A DNA stretch of 64,000 nt from Taklimakanibacter sp021828105. GTDB lineage: Bacteria; Pseudomonadota; Alphaproteobacteria; Rhizobiales; Aestuariivirgaceae. The stretch lies in contig JAKATG010000021.1 of NCBI GenBank assembly GCA_021828105.1, forward strand, positions 62,001-126,000, written 5' to 3'. The translations under genes and the position numbers were made by a program. The notes under the pieces are model-generated. The model was not told where the DNA came from. It saw nothing but the letters and a program-made list of their open reading frames with translations, and made no database searches. Below are positions 9,716 to 17,999 of the stretch, one piece after another; position 1 is the stretch's first letter, and each line of letters opens with the position of its first letter.

Positions 9716-10189
9716 ATGGCCAAGAACACGATTTGCCTGTGGTATGACAAGGATGCGGAGGCCGCGGCCCGCTTCTACGCCAAGACCTTTCCGGACAGTT
9801 CGGTAGGGGCCGTCCACCGTGCACCCGGCAACTATCCCGATGGCAAAAAGGGTGACGTGCTGGTCGTCGAATTCACCGTTGCCGGTGTTTCCTGCATTGG
9901 TCTCAACGGCGGCCCCGCCTTCAAGCACAACGAGGCCTTCTCGTTCCAGATCGCCACCGACGATCAGGAAGAGACCGATCGCTATTGGAACGCGATCGTC
10001 GGCAATGGCGGGCAGGAAAGCGATTGCGGCTGGTGCAAGGACAAATGGGGAGTGTCCTGGCAGATCACGCCCAGAGTCCTCACCGATGCGATCGCTGCCG
10101 GCGGCAGCGAAGCCAAGCGCGCTTTCGATGCCATGATGAGCATGAAGAAAATCGATGTTGCGGCGATCGAGACGGCGCGGCGCGGCTGA
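9716..10189 (+). CDS. VOC/PhnB-like family protein
   Basis: This 157-residue protein belongs to the PhnB-like branch of the vicinal oxygen chelate superfamily. It opens KNTICLWYDKDAEAAARFY, the usual first strand and helix, and has FSFQIATDDQEETDRYWNAI and GWCKDKWGVSWQI, which are typical of the branch. These proteins are small, cytoplasmic and mostly uncharacterised; some bind metals. The ATG at 9716 follows a strong Shine-Dalgarno (GAGGAAGGA). It ends 2 bp from the convergent sugar dehydrogenase gene. Confidence 0.88.
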   Translation: MAKNTICLWYDKDAEAAARFYAKTFPDSSVGAVHRAPGNYPDGKKGDVLVVEFTVAGVSCIGLNGGPAFKHNEAFSFQIATDDQEETDRYWNAIVGNGGQESDCGWCKDKWGVSWQITPRVLTDAIAAGGSEAKRAFDAMMSMKKIDVAAIETARRG

Positions 10190-10191
10190 AG

Positions 10192-11121
10192 TCAGCTGAC
10201 AGGCTCGACCACCACCGGCTTCCCAAGCATGAAGCAGTCGGACACCAGTTGCAGCGGCGACGGATCGACCTCGCTCTTCCTGGCTTTCAGCAGGCGCGCG
10301 AATTTCGCGTAAATGTCTTCATATTCCTGCAGCACCGCCTTGTGCGCGGTCTTGCCGTTGACCTCGAGCACGGAGCCACCGTTCTTCAGGTGAAGCTTCA
10401 AGCCGTCCCTGGTGCCGATCTCGATTTCCCAGATTTCGCCGGCCTTTTGCCGCCAGTCAAAAACTGCCGACAGATTTGCAGATGCGCCATCGCCACGCTT
10501 GAAACGGATGTCGGCCCCAATCGGCGTAGCCGCATTGGCAGGAACTTCTATCGTGGCGCTATCGACGAAGAGGGGCTCCGGCAGGATCTTCGTCACGATG
10601 GACAGGGCATTGATGCCGGGATCGAACACGCCAAAGCCGCCAGGCTGCCATATCCAAGCCTGGCCGGGATGCCATTTGTGCACGTCTTCTTTCCATGTCA
10701 CGCGCAGAAAATCGACATGCTTGCCTTTGAGCCTGGCCTTCGCCATGTCCACGGACTTGTTGTAGCGCGAATGCCATGTGGCATAGAGCACGCGCTTTTT
10801 CTTTTTGGCGTAGGCCTCCATGGCCAGGAGCTCGCCGACGGTGGGCGTCGGCGGCTTTTCGATGAGGAGATGCCAGCCATGATCCAGCGCTTCGCGCGCC
10901 ATCGCCAGGCGCATAGCGGGCGGTGTGCACAGCGCCACGCAATCCACTTTGAGCTTGCTTGCCTTGAGGGCTGAAAGGCTCTCGAAGTTCGGCACGCCGT
11001 CAATTTTAGCCGAACGGCTGACCCCGGCCACCAAGGCAAAATTCCTGTTCTTGCCGATGCAAGGCAGGTGTTGATCGCGGGCAATTTTCCCGACGCCGAC
11101 GACAGCAATCCGGTAAGGCAT
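10192..11121 (-). CDS. Gfo/Idh/MocA oxidoreductase, probably D-galactose 1-dehydrogenase
   Basis: The 309-residue protein has an N-terminal Rossmann fold (IAVVGVGKIARDQHLP) and the EKPP motif of the Gfo/Idh/MocA family. The block KWHPGQAWIW followed by GVFDPGINALSI closely resembles the Pseudomonas NAD(P)-dependent D-galactose 1-dehydrogenase, which oxidises galactose (or L-arabinose) to the lactone. The ATG at 11121 gives the canonical start MPYRIAVVG. It reads in the same direction as the AhpD-like gene, 30 bp downstream of it. No lactonase or dehydratase of the pathway lies nearby, so the exact sugar is uncertain. Confidence 0.82.
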   Translation of the reverse strand: MPYRIAVVGVGKIARDQHLPCIGKNRNFALVAGVSRSAKIDGVPNFESLSALKASKLKVDCVALCTPPAMRLAMAREALDHGWHLLIEKPPTPTVGELLAMEAYAKKKKRVLYATWHSRYNKSVDMAKARLKGKHVDFLRVTWKEDVHKWHPGQAWIWQPGGFGVFDPGINALSIVTKILPEPLFVDSATIEVPANAATPIGADIRFKRGDGASANLSAVFDWRQKAGEIWEIEIGTRDGLKLHLKNGGSVLEVNGKTAHKAVLQEYEDIYAKFARLLKARKSEVDPSPLQLVSDCFMLGKPVVVEPVS

Positions 11122-11151
11122 GAGGTTTCCCCACTTCGCTCTCATGAAAAG

Positions 11152-11535
11152 TTACTTGAACGCCTCGTCCACCGGGACCTTATAGGCGTTGGCGAGCCGG
11201 TTGGTCATGTTGGCGAGCCCGGTCACGGCATAGACTTCGCGGATCATCTCCTCGCTCGCCCCTTTCTGGCGGGCGCCGGCGGTGTGGCTCGCCATGCAGT
11301 AGTCGCACCCATTGGTGATCGAGACGGCGACATAGATCAGTTCCTTGGTGAGAGGATCGAGCGCGCCCGGGCCCATTATATCCTTGAGGCTCTCCCAGAC
11401 ATGCTTGAGCATGCGCGGATCATGGGCGAGATATTTCCAAAAGTTGTTCACATCATCGACCTTGCGCGTCCGCTTGATGTCGTCGAAGACGGCGCGCACT
11501 TCGGCGCTGGCATTCTCATAGCTAATTGACTTCAT
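11152..11535 (-). CDS. carboxymuconolactone decarboxylase / AhpD-like protein
   Basis: The 127-residue helical protein carries the AhpD-type redox motif CDYC (C77 and C80) with His84 close behind, within the carboxymuconolactone decarboxylase fold. Members with CxxC usually act as alkylhydroperoxidases or thiol-disulfide reductants rather than decarboxylases. The start at 11535 has the Shine-Dalgarno GGGAGCG. It is the first gene of a probable two-gene transcript with the sugar dehydrogenase; a functional link is not obvious. Confidence 0.85.
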   Translation of the reverse strand: MKSISYENASAEVRAVFDDIKRTRKVDDVNNFWKYLAHDPRMLKHVWESLKDIMGPGALDPLTKELIYVAVSITNGCDYCMASHTAGARQKGASEEMIREVYAVTGLANMTNRLANAYKVPVDEAFK

Positions 11536-11651
11536 GTAACGCTCCCTTCATCGCCCCATTCTGCCCCAAACTACCACGCGAAACCCTCACTTTCGTCATA
11601 TTGGTGGGGCCTAGCTAGGGGTCTGTTATGCGGAATTGTGGAGGGTTACGC

Positions 11652-13892
11652 ATGAAGACCGCTATCATCACCCTTGCCGCGGCGTTGATGCTCGGAACAT
11701 CCCTGGGAGCGTCCGCCCAAGCGCAGGATCCTAATGATCCAATCATTATTCCCGACCAGCAGGGCGAGCAGCCCGTAAAGAAGAAAAAGAGAAAGCAGGT
11801 CGAGCAGCCGGAACAATCCGCTCCGCAAGCGGAAGGGGAACAGTCCGAACAGCCCGTTAAGAAGAGAAAGAAACGAGCCGAGCAGGCGGAACAGCCCGTC
11901 CAGGAGCAGTACGAGCAGCCTGTCAAGAAGCGGAAGAAGCAGGCCGAGCAACCGGAGGACTTTGGCCAGCAGCCGGTCGGAGAGCAGGTTGAACAACCAA
12001 TCAAAAAGAGAAAGAAGCAGCAGGCCGAGCAACCGGACCTTGGCCAGGAGCCGGTCGGAGAACAGGTTGAACAGCCAATCAAAAAGAGAAAGAAGCAGCA
12101 GGCCGAGCAACCGGAGGACTTTGGCCAGCAGCCGGTCGGAGAGCAGGTTGAACAGCCAGTCAAGAAGAAAAAGAAGCAGCAGGCCGAGCAACCGGACCTT
12201 GGCCAGGAGCCGGTCGGAGAGCAGGTTGAACAGCCATTCAAGAAGAAAAAGAAGCAGCAGGCCGAGGAGCCAGGTCAGCAGCCGGCCGAGGGCCAGGCCG
12301 AGCAGTCTGAGCCAGTGAAGAAAAAGAAGCCGCGAACGGAAACCAGCGAGCAGCCTGCCGATCAGACGCAACAGCCCTCCCAGCAGACCACGGGAGAGCC
12401 GCAGCCGGGTCAGTCCGAAACGGCGGGTACGTCGCCGGAGGTGTCGCAATATCTTTCCGATACGCGCTCGCCAAAGGAACTTTCCGATGAAGAGCTAAGG
12501 CAGCGCGCCAAAGCCGGCCGCGATCTCTCGCGCATGAAAGGCTTGCCGGACGACGTGCGCCGCAAGCTTGCCGCCGAAGGACGGAAAGCCCGCGCCGAAG
12601 CTTTGGCAAGAGGGTCGGGTGAGAGCAAGCAGCAGACAACCGAGCCGCCGCCGCTTGAACAGCCATCCACGGGTGAAGCGACGAAGAGCGACCAGATACC
12701 GCCGCCGCAAGGCGAAGGCCAGCCGACGCAGCCGATGGATCAGGCGACCCAGCAGACCAATCCCGACAAGAAGCAAGTGCAGCGGCTCGACGGCAACAAA
12801 TCGTCGCCTGAAGCAGAAAGCAAGGCGAAGACATATCTCGACGATACGCGTCAGGCCGACCAGCTCAATGACGATCAATTGCGCGATCGGCTGGAAGGCA
12901 TGCGCGAATTGATGGGCAGAAATCAGCTCTCCGGTGACAGCGAGCGCGCTCTGCGCCGCAAGCTCAGGGCCGAGCGCGCGATACTGCGCAACCGTGTCGC
13001 CGAAAAGGTGGTCGTCGAAGAGGATAAGGGCGACGTCATACCCGGCCGAAAGCTGCGGCGCGACCGGGATGATCGCAAATGGGACAATTGGTCAGAGCGC
13101 GACGTCCTGCGCGACCGCCGACGGTCGCAAGACCTCGAGGAAGGCGAATTGCGCCGGCGCATCGATATCTATCGCATCGCCATCTATGACGACCGCTATG
13201 ACGATGAGGAGCGGGCCTATTGGCGCGGCATGATGGACCGTGACCGCCTCTATTTGCGCGATCGTCTGATCAGCGACCGGCGCGAGCGTGAGCGCTATTG
13301 GCATGACCGGCGCGACCGCAACGAGATCGATATCGCGATCAACATCGATCTCGGAGATGACTACGAACCGCGTGACGCGGTGTTCATGGACGAGATCGAC
13401 GATGAGGAGCTCGAGACCTATCTCGTGGCGGCGCCGCGCCGCAAGATCGATCGCCGCTATACGATCGAGGAGATCGAGGAGGAGCCGGAGTTGCGGACCG
13501 CGATGCCGGCCATCGAGATCGACAACATTCATTTCGGCTTCAACGAGTCTTTCGTGCGTGAAGAGGAAGTGGACAAGCTCGACCGTGTCGCCGAGGTGAT
13601 CGAGAAGATCCTGGCCGCCCATCCGGGCGAGGTCTTCATGATTGCAGGTCATACCGACGCGGTGGGCTCGGACGACTATAACCTCAACTTGTCGCGCGAG
13701 CGAGCGGAGGCGGTCAAGAAGGCGCTCACCAGCTATTACGTCATCCCGGCGCGGAACCTGAAAACGGTGGGCTATGGCGAGCGCTATCTCAAGATCCCGA
13801 CGGCCGAACAGGAGGAAGAGAACCGCCGCGTTTCGCTGCAGCGGGTGACGCCACTGGTCGGCGAAGCCGACGAAGCCGCGGAAGTCGAATAA
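11652..13892 (+). CDS. exported OmpA-domain protein with lysine/glutamine-rich tandem repeats
   Basis: The protein has 746 residues. A signal peptide (about residues 1-26, ending in SAQAQD) is followed by a low-complexity region to about residue 230 made of EQPVKKKKKQ-type units, then a proline/glutamine-rich linker. Two related charged helical modules follow (LSDTRSPKELSDEELRQRA and LDDTRQADQLNDDQLRDRL), then a highly charged RD/RE segment, and an OmpA peptidoglycan-binding domain from about residue 615 with GHTDAVGSDDYN and the NRRVSLQR end. The last domain should anchor it to the cell wall; the basic repeats may bind anionic polymers. The start at 11652 has GGAGGG at 11640-11645. Rhizobial genomes have related OmpA proteins, but this repeat architecture is not one I recognise. 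Confidence 0.85.
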   Translation: MKTAIITLAAALMLGTSLGASAQAQDPNDPIIIPDQQGEQPVKKKKRKQVEQPEQSAPQAEGEQSEQPVKKRKKRAEQAEQPVQEQYEQPVKKRKKQAEQPEDFGQQPVGEQVEQPIKKRKKQQAEQPDLGQEPVGEQVEQPIKKRKKQQAEQPEDFGQQPVGEQVEQPVKKKKKQQAEQPDLGQEPVGEQVEQPFKKKKKQQAEEPGQQPAEGQAEQSEPVKKKKPRTETSEQPADQTQQPSQQTTGEPQPGQSETAGTSPEVSQYLSDTRSPKELSDEELRQRAKAGRDLSRMKGLPDDVRRKLAAEGRKARAEALARGSGESKQQTTEPPPLEQPSTGEATKSDQIPPPQGEGQPTQPMDQATQQTNPDKKQVQRLDGNKSSPEAESKAKTYLDDTRQADQLNDDQLRDRLEGMRELMGRNQLSGDSERALRRKLRAERAILRNRVAEKVVVEEDKGDVIPGRKLRRDRDDRKWDNWSERDVLRDRRRSQDLEEGELRRRIDIYRIAIYDDRYDDEERAYWRGMMDRDRLYLRDRLISDRRERERYWHDRRDRNEIDIAINIDLGDDYEPRDAVFMDEIDDEELETYLVAAPRRKIDRRYTIEEIEEEPELRTAMPAIEIDNIHFGFNESFVREEEVDKLDRVAEVIEKILAAHPGEVFMIAGHTDAVGSDDYNLNLSRERAEAVKKALTSYYVIPARNLKTVGYGERYLKIPTAEQEEENRRVSLQRVTPLVGEADEAAEVE
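11941..12258 (+). repeat. two tandem copies of a 159-bp repeat, each made of 81 + 78 bp subunits
   Basis: Each subunit starts AGGCCGAGCAACCGGA, at 11941, 12022, 12100 and 12181. Subunit lengths alternate 81, 78, 81 and 78 bp, so the unit that duplicated is a 159-bp dimer (11941-12099 and 12100-12258). The 81-bp type encodes PEDFGQQ and the 78-bp type PDLGQE. More diverged copies flank it on both sides. All length changes are multiples of three, keeping the OmpA gene in frame. Confidence 0.9.
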
Positions 13893-13920
13893 GGTTTTCT
13901 ACCCCTACTTGAAGCCTGTC

Positions 13921-13952
13921 CGGGCCGCCGCTATAAGGCGGCCCGACCTTTT
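13921..13952 (+). terminator. rho-independent terminator after the OmpA-domain gene
   Basis: A 9-bp GC stem (CGGGCCGCC, 13921-13929, pairing with GGCGGCCCG, 13937-13945) closes a 7-nt loop and is followed by ACCTTTT. It lies 28 bp after the OmpA-domain stop and ahead of ndk, separating the two transcripts. Confidence 0.7.
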
Positions 13953-13979
13953 AAACATGGCTCAAACAAGGGGATTTTC

Positions 13980-14402
13980 ATGGCCAAGGAGCGCACGCTC
14001 TCCATCATCAAGCCGGACGCGACACGGCGCAATCTGACCGGCGCTATCAACGCCAAGATCGAAGCCTCAGGCCTCAGAATCATCGCCCAGAAGCGGGCGA
14101 AGTGGAAGAAGAAGGACGCCGAAACCTTCTACAAGGTCCACAAGGAGCGCCCCTTCTACAAGGACCTGGTCAAGTTCATGACCTCGGGTCCGATCGTCAT
14201 CCAGGTGCTCGAGGGCGACAATGCCGTGACCAAGTACCGTGACGTGATGGGCGCCACCAACCCGGCCAATGCCGCGGCCGGCACGATCCGCAAGGAATTC
14301 GCGGAATCGATCGAGGCCAATTCGGTCCATGGGTCCGACAGCGCCGAGAACGCCAAGAAGGAGATCAAGCTCTGCTTCAAGGCGGCGGAGATCGTCGGCT
14401 GA
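13980..14402 (+). CDS. ndk: nucleoside diphosphate kinase
   Basis: The 140-residue cytoplasmic enzyme transfers phosphate from ATP to nucleoside diphosphates through a phosphohistidine, balancing NTP and dNTP pools. The active-site block NSVHGSDS with His117 is intact, as is the N-terminal RTLSIIKPDA. Length is standard. A Shine-Dalgarno AAGGGGA precedes the ATG. The VUT transporter gene starts 4 bp after its stop, so the two probably form a short operon. Confidence 0.97.
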   Translation: MAKERTLSIIKPDATRRNLTGAINAKIEASGLRIIAQKRAKWKKKDAETFYKVHKERPFYKDLVKFMTSGPIVIQVLEGDNAVTKYRDVMGATNPANAAAGTIRKEFAESIEANSVHGSDSAENAKKEIKLCFKAAEIVG

Positions 14403-14405
14403 ACA

Positions 14406-14891
14406 ATGTGGGTCGTCGTCTATATCGCCTCGATCGTCCTGGTGAACTGGCTCTTCGTGGCCGTGGCGCCATGGCCGACGGCGTTCGGCGACCTCTATCT
14501 TGCCAATCTGGTGGTCGGCTTCGTCTTCGTGCTGCGCGATTATGGGCAGCGGCAAGTCGGCCACAAGATCCTGCTCGCGACGCTCGTCGCCGGCATCATC
14601 ACCTTTTTCATGGTCGATCGGGCGATCGCGCTCGCCAGCATCACCGCCTTCGTCCTGTCGGAGATGACGGATTGGGCCATATATTCCTTCACCAAGCGCC
14701 CCTTGCAGCAGCGTATCCTGCTGTCGAGCCTGGTGGCGGTGCCGCTCGACACCCTCGCTTTCCAATATCTCGCGAATTACCTCACCCCCGCCGCCTTCAC
14801 GACCGAGGTCCTGAGCAAGGCGCTCGGCGTCCTCATCGTGTGGTATTTGCTCAAGCTGCGCGCCGACAGCAGGCCGGCGGCAGCGCTCTGA
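14406..14891 (+). CDS. VUT family (DUF165-like) membrane transporter
   Basis: The 161-residue protein consists almost entirely of membrane segments (about six) and resembles the VUT/YhhQ family, whose members include queuosine-precursor (preQ0/preQ1) importers. The segment VLSEMTDWAIYSF is the family's conserved acidic helix. It is shorter than E. coli YhhQ. It starts 4 bp after ndk. The substrate is not predictable; no queuosine gene or preQ1 riboswitch is visible nearby. It ends 18 bp from the convergent EamA transporter gene. Confidence 0.75.
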   Translation: MWVVVYIASIVLVNWLFVAVAPWPTAFGDLYLANLVVGFVFVLRDYGQRQVGHKILLATLVAGIITFFMVDRAIALASITAFVLSEMTDWAIYSFTKRPLQQRILLSSLVAVPLDTLAFQYLANYLTPAAFTTEVLSKALGVLIVWYLLKLRADSRPAAAL

Positions 14892-14909
14892 TCAAACCAT
14901 GCTTTGGCT

Positions 14910-15812
14910 TTAGGGCTGCGGCATCGGATCAGGCGGCGCGCCGCGTTTCTTCTCGCGATAAGAGATATAGGCTGCGCAGGCGATGAGGATGCCGACGCCG
15001 AGGAACGTCCAGCGATCGGGGAAGTCGCCGAAGAACCACCAGCCGCACACGACGGCCATGATCATCTCGGCATAACCAAGAGGTGCGAGCAGCGAGGCTT
15101 CGGCGAAACGATAGGCGGTGATGGAGAGATAATTGCTGATCATGGCCACGACCGCGATCGCCAAATAGAGTTCCCATTGCTCGAACGTCGGCGGCACCCA
15201 GACGAACACCACCGCGACGCTGGTGATGATGGCGCCCATGAGATTGGTGTGGAACATGGTCACCATGGGATCGGCTCGTTTCGAGACCTTGCGGGTGAGG
15301 ATCATGTAGAAGGCGCTGGTGGCGCCCGCGAGCAGCGCCAGGAAGACACCCGGATTGAGGGTCTGGAAGCCCGGCCGGATGATGATCAAGGTCCCGATGA
15401 AGCCGATGAAGACGGCGATCCAGCGCCGGGGGCCGACCGTTTCCTTGAGCATCAGGGGGGCGAGCAGCGTAACCATCAAGGGCTGGACGAAGTAGATGGA
15501 GAGCGTATCGGCGATCGGCAGATAGGCGAGGGCGGCGAAGAAAAAGCCGGTGGAGGCAACGAGGAGTGCCGCCCTGATGCCGTGCGTGACGGGGATGTCG
15601 GGAATAAGCTCCTTGAGCGGCCGACCGACAAGGACGAAGGGTAAATTGAGGATGAGGCCGAGGAAGAGGCGGGCCCAGACGCTCTGCAGCACCGGCATGT
15701 TTTCGCGCCCGAGGAACTTCGCCGCGACGTCGAGAAACGGGATGACGGCCATGGCGGCGAGCATGAGAGCTATGCCGGCAAGGGGCGCGTCGGATCGGGA
15801 AAGTGGTGGCAT
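14910..15812 (-). CDS. EamA/DMT family transporter (copy 1)
   Basis: The 300-residue inner membrane protein has about ten membrane segments arranged as two EamA repeats, typical of drug/metabolite (DMT) exporters. It is a close paralogue of the next upstream gene: both share APLxGIALMLAAMAV, FLDVAAKFLG and NMPVLQSVWAR. The ATG at 15812 aligns exactly with the start of the paralogue and is preferred to an in-frame GTG at 15839. Neither start has a clear Shine-Dalgarno. The exported compound is unknown. Confidence 0.88.
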   Translation of the reverse strand: MPPLSRSDAPLAGIALMLAAMAVIPFLDVAAKFLGRENMPVLQSVWARLFLGLILNLPFVLVGRPLKELIPDIPVTHGIRAALLVASTGFFFAALAYLPIADTLSIYFVQPLMVTLLAPLMLKETVGPRRWIAVFIGFIGTLIIIRPGFQTLNPGVFLALLAGATSAFYMILTRKVSKRADPMVTMFHTNLMGAIITSVAVVFVWVPPTFEQWELYLAIAVVAMISNYLSITAYRFAEASLLAPLGYAEMIMAVVCGWWFFGDFPDRWTFLGVGILIACAAYISYREKKRGAPPDPMPQP

Positions 15813-15910
15813 GATGGGGCCGCTAGGGAAGTTGGTCACCGTCTATAGGGCGACTTCGATCGTGACAATGCGGATACTTGCAATCCTGCTTTGAAGGCAC
15901 GCCCGTCTTC

Positions 15911-16816
15911 TCAGGGCTGCGGCGGCGTGGGGCTGGCGGAAACACCGCGCACTCTTTCGCGATAGGAAATATAGACGGCGCAGGCGATGAGGATGCCGAC
16001 ACCCACGAAGGTCCAGCGGTCGGGGAAGTCGCCGAAGAACCACCAGCCGCAGACCACCGCCATGATCATTTCGGCATAGCCAAGGGGCGCCAGCAGCGAG
16101 GCCTCGCCGAAGCGATAGGCCGCGATCACAAGATAATGGCCGATCAGCGCGACCACGGCGATGGTGAGCAACAGGCCCCATTGCTCCAGTGTCGGCATCA
16201 CCCAGACGAAGCCAACCGCCACCGAGGTCATGAGGGCGCCCAGGGCGTTGGTGTAGAATGTCGTGACGATCGGATCGGCGCTGTGAGAGATCTTGCGGGT
16301 GATGAGCATGTAGAGGCCGCTGGTGGCGCCGGCGAGCAGAGCCAGGAAAATGCCGGGATTGAGACTCTGGAAACCCGGGCGGATGATGATCAGCGTGCCG
16401 ATGAAGCCGACGAAGACGGCGATCCATCGGCGCAGTCCGACGTGCTCTTTCAGGATGAGCGGCGCGAGCAGGGTGACGATGAGCGGCTGCACGAAATAGA
16501 TCGCCAGCGTGTCTGCGATGGGAAGGTAGGCAAGAGCAAGGAAGAAGAACGCGGTCGAGGCAATGATCAGGAATGCCCGTGTTCCGTTGAGGACCGGCAT
16601 CTCCGGAATGAGCACCCGCAGCGGCCGGCCCCTCAGGACGAACGGCACGGTGAAGATCATGCCGAAGAACATGCGCGCCCAGACGCTTTGCAGGACAGGC
16701 ATGTTCTGCTGGCCGAGAAACTTGGCCGCGACGTCGAGGAACGGCAGAACGGCCATTGCCGCGAGCATGAGGGCTATGCCCGTGAGAGGCGCGTTATGGT
16801 GCTGGGATGATGGCAT
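15911..16816 (-). CDS. EamA/DMT family transporter (copy 2)
   Basis: This 301-residue protein has two EamA repeats and about ten membrane segments. It aligns along its whole length with copy 1, with shared stretches such as FIGTLIIIRPGFQ and LLAPLGYAEMIMAVVCGWWF. The ATG at 16816 begins MPSSQHHNAPLTGIAL. About 98 bp separate it from copy 1, and that spacer resembles its own upstream region, so each copy probably keeps its own promoter. Substrate unknown. Confidence 0.88.
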   Translation of the reverse strand: MPSSQHHNAPLTGIALMLAAMAVLPFLDVAAKFLGQQNMPVLQSVWARMFFGMIFTVPFVLRGRPLRVLIPEMPVLNGTRAFLIIASTAFFFLALAYLPIADTLAIYFVQPLIVTLLAPLILKEHVGLRRWIAVFVGFIGTLIIIRPGFQSLNPGIFLALLAGATSGLYMLITRKISHSADPIVTTFYTNALGALMTSVAVGFVWVMPTLEQWGLLLTIAVVALIGHYLVIAAYRFGEASLLAPLGYAEMIMAVVCGWWFFGDFPDRWTFVGVGILIACAVYISYRERVRGVSASPTPPQP

Positions 16817-16954
16817 GATGCGGTTGCGCGAGGTTGTCGCGCCCGTCTACCGGGGGACGCCCTTCGTGACAATGCGGATCGCTGCAATCCTGCTCTGCCT
16901 TCGGGTAAGTCCATCATGGGCCGCCTAAGCACGGGCGGCCGGTGCGCTCCGTGC

Positions 16955-17203
16955 TCACAGTGGCTTACGAAGGGTGCGCACCGGCTTGCGCCGCTGCTCG
17001 GGAATGTCGCTCGGCTCGCCGGGGAACGCGAGCAGTAGGTCGGCGAAACTCGGCACCTTGGAGACCCGCGTCCATTCCTCGAACGAGACGAGCACGGCTT
17101 CCTTGCGGCCATTCCGGATGATGACCGTCGGCTCGCCAGCGACGGCCCAGTCGACCAGGGCAGAAAGAGTCGGCTTTGTATCCTTGAACTGGATTTCCTT
17201 CAT
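16955..17203 (-). CDS. Phd/YefM-type antitoxin (no toxin beside it)
   Basis: The 82-residue protein matches the Phd/YefM antitoxin family: the N-terminal half (KPTLSALVDWAVAGEPTVIIRNGRKEAVLVSFEEW) is the DNA-binding dimer fold, and the C-terminal tail (FADLLLAFPGEPSDIPE) resembles toxin-neutralising tails. The usual partner, a Doc, RelE or PIN toxin directly downstream, is absent; the next gene is the EamA transporter 138 bp on. It lies 13 bp downstream of the M15 peptidase gene on the same strand, so it may be the last gene of the caspase/peptidase transcript. The Shine-Dalgarno is weak. Confidence 0.85.
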   Translation of the reverse strand: MKEIQFKDTKPTLSALVDWAVAGEPTVIIRNGRKEAVLVSFEEWTRVSKVPSFADLLLAFPGEPSDIPEQRRKPVRTLRKPL

Positions 17204-17216
17204 GGTGTTCTATTTC

Positions 17217-17999
17217 TCACGGCGGCAGCAGTTCCGGGCGGTATTCGAAATGCATCGTATCATAATGATACCAGCGTCCGCCCCAGATGAAGCCATGGCG
17301 CTCGAAGACATCGATGATCTCCGAGGGGATTTGATTGCTCCACTTGTAGGTGCCGTCTTTGCCGGGCTTGGTCCAGCGCCAGTAGGTTGAATATTTGGTG
17401 TTGATGTCGATCGACGCGCCATAGGCATGCATGGACAGGCGGTCGGTGCCGGCGATGGGGCGGCAATTATAGGTGCCGGCCGACGGGGCCAGATACTTCA
17501 GCATCGGCTTTGGCAGCGTGGCCAGATCGCGCGCCACGGCCTCGAGGGCCCGATCGGCGCCGTTACGGGTGGTGAAGAGCACGGAACCGCCGAACCAGGG
17601 GACCTTGCGCAGCTTCGCGCGGACATCGCCCTTCCGGCAATCGCCATAGATCGCGCGGAACAGCGCTTCGACGCGGATGCGGCCGGGATCGGAATCGACC
17701 GGCGGCGCCTTCGGCTCGGCATGGGCCGGATAGGGGATGGCGAACATGTCGTCGATATCCGGATGATCCAGAAGCTCATCGAAGCTCTTATCCGTCCGCC
17801 CGTCCGAGATCGGAAGCTCGACGCCCGACGTCAGGACCAGCTTTTCCTTGTCATGGCTCTTGATGACACCGGGATAGGCGTCCTTGAGCCGCGCCAGGTG
17901 CCGGTCGAGGTCGGGAGGCGGCGCCCCGTAGCGGCCGTCACCGGCGAGCGCGCCGGTAGCCGCCGCGGAAAAAAGCATAGCGATGAGAAGCAGTCTCAC
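17217..17999 (-). CDS. M15-family peptidase (VanY-like), exported
   Basis: The 260-residue protein has an N-terminal signal peptide (about residues 1-20) and a C-terminal M15 domain. SMHAYGASIDIN and HYDTMHFEYRPEL hold the zinc-binding and catalytic His/Asp/Glu residues seen in D-Ala-D-Ala peptidases and endolysin-type M15C enzymes. It should cut peptide stems of peptidoglycan in the periplasm. The GTG start at 17999 overlaps the caspase gene's TGA in a GTGA, showing translational coupling; longer in-frame starts would lose the signal peptide. Confidence 0.85.
   Translation of the reverse strand: MRLLLIAMLFSAAATGALAGDGRYGAPPPDLDRHLARLKDAYPGVIKSHDKEKLVLTSGVELPISDGRTDKSFDELLDHPDIDDMFAIPYPAHAEPKAPPVDSDPGRIRVEALFRAIYGDCRKGDVRAKLRKVPWFGGSVLFTTRNGADRALEAVARDLATLPKPMLKYLAPSAGTYNCRPIAGTDRLSMHAYGASIDINTKYSTYWRWTKPGKDGTYKWSNQIPSEIIDVFERHGFIWGGRWYHYDTMHFEYRPELLPP

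Larger units (their letters stand above)
14910..16900 (-). repeat. tandem gene duplication of an EamA transporter including upstream DNA
   Basis: The two transporter genes are direct tandem copies of about 1 kb. Similarity continues past the start codons: CGTGACAATGCGGAT occurs at 15861-15875 and 16865-16879, and TGCAATCCTGCT at 15879-15890 and 16883-16894, at nearly the same distance from each ATG. The duplicated unit therefore included the promoter region. Confidence 0.85.

Noticed and set aside
11646..12449. Long minus-strand leucine-rich frames opposite the OmpA repeat gene.
   Set aside because: They mirror the periodic lysine/glutamine codons of the plus-strand gene and have no ribosome site or recognisable product.
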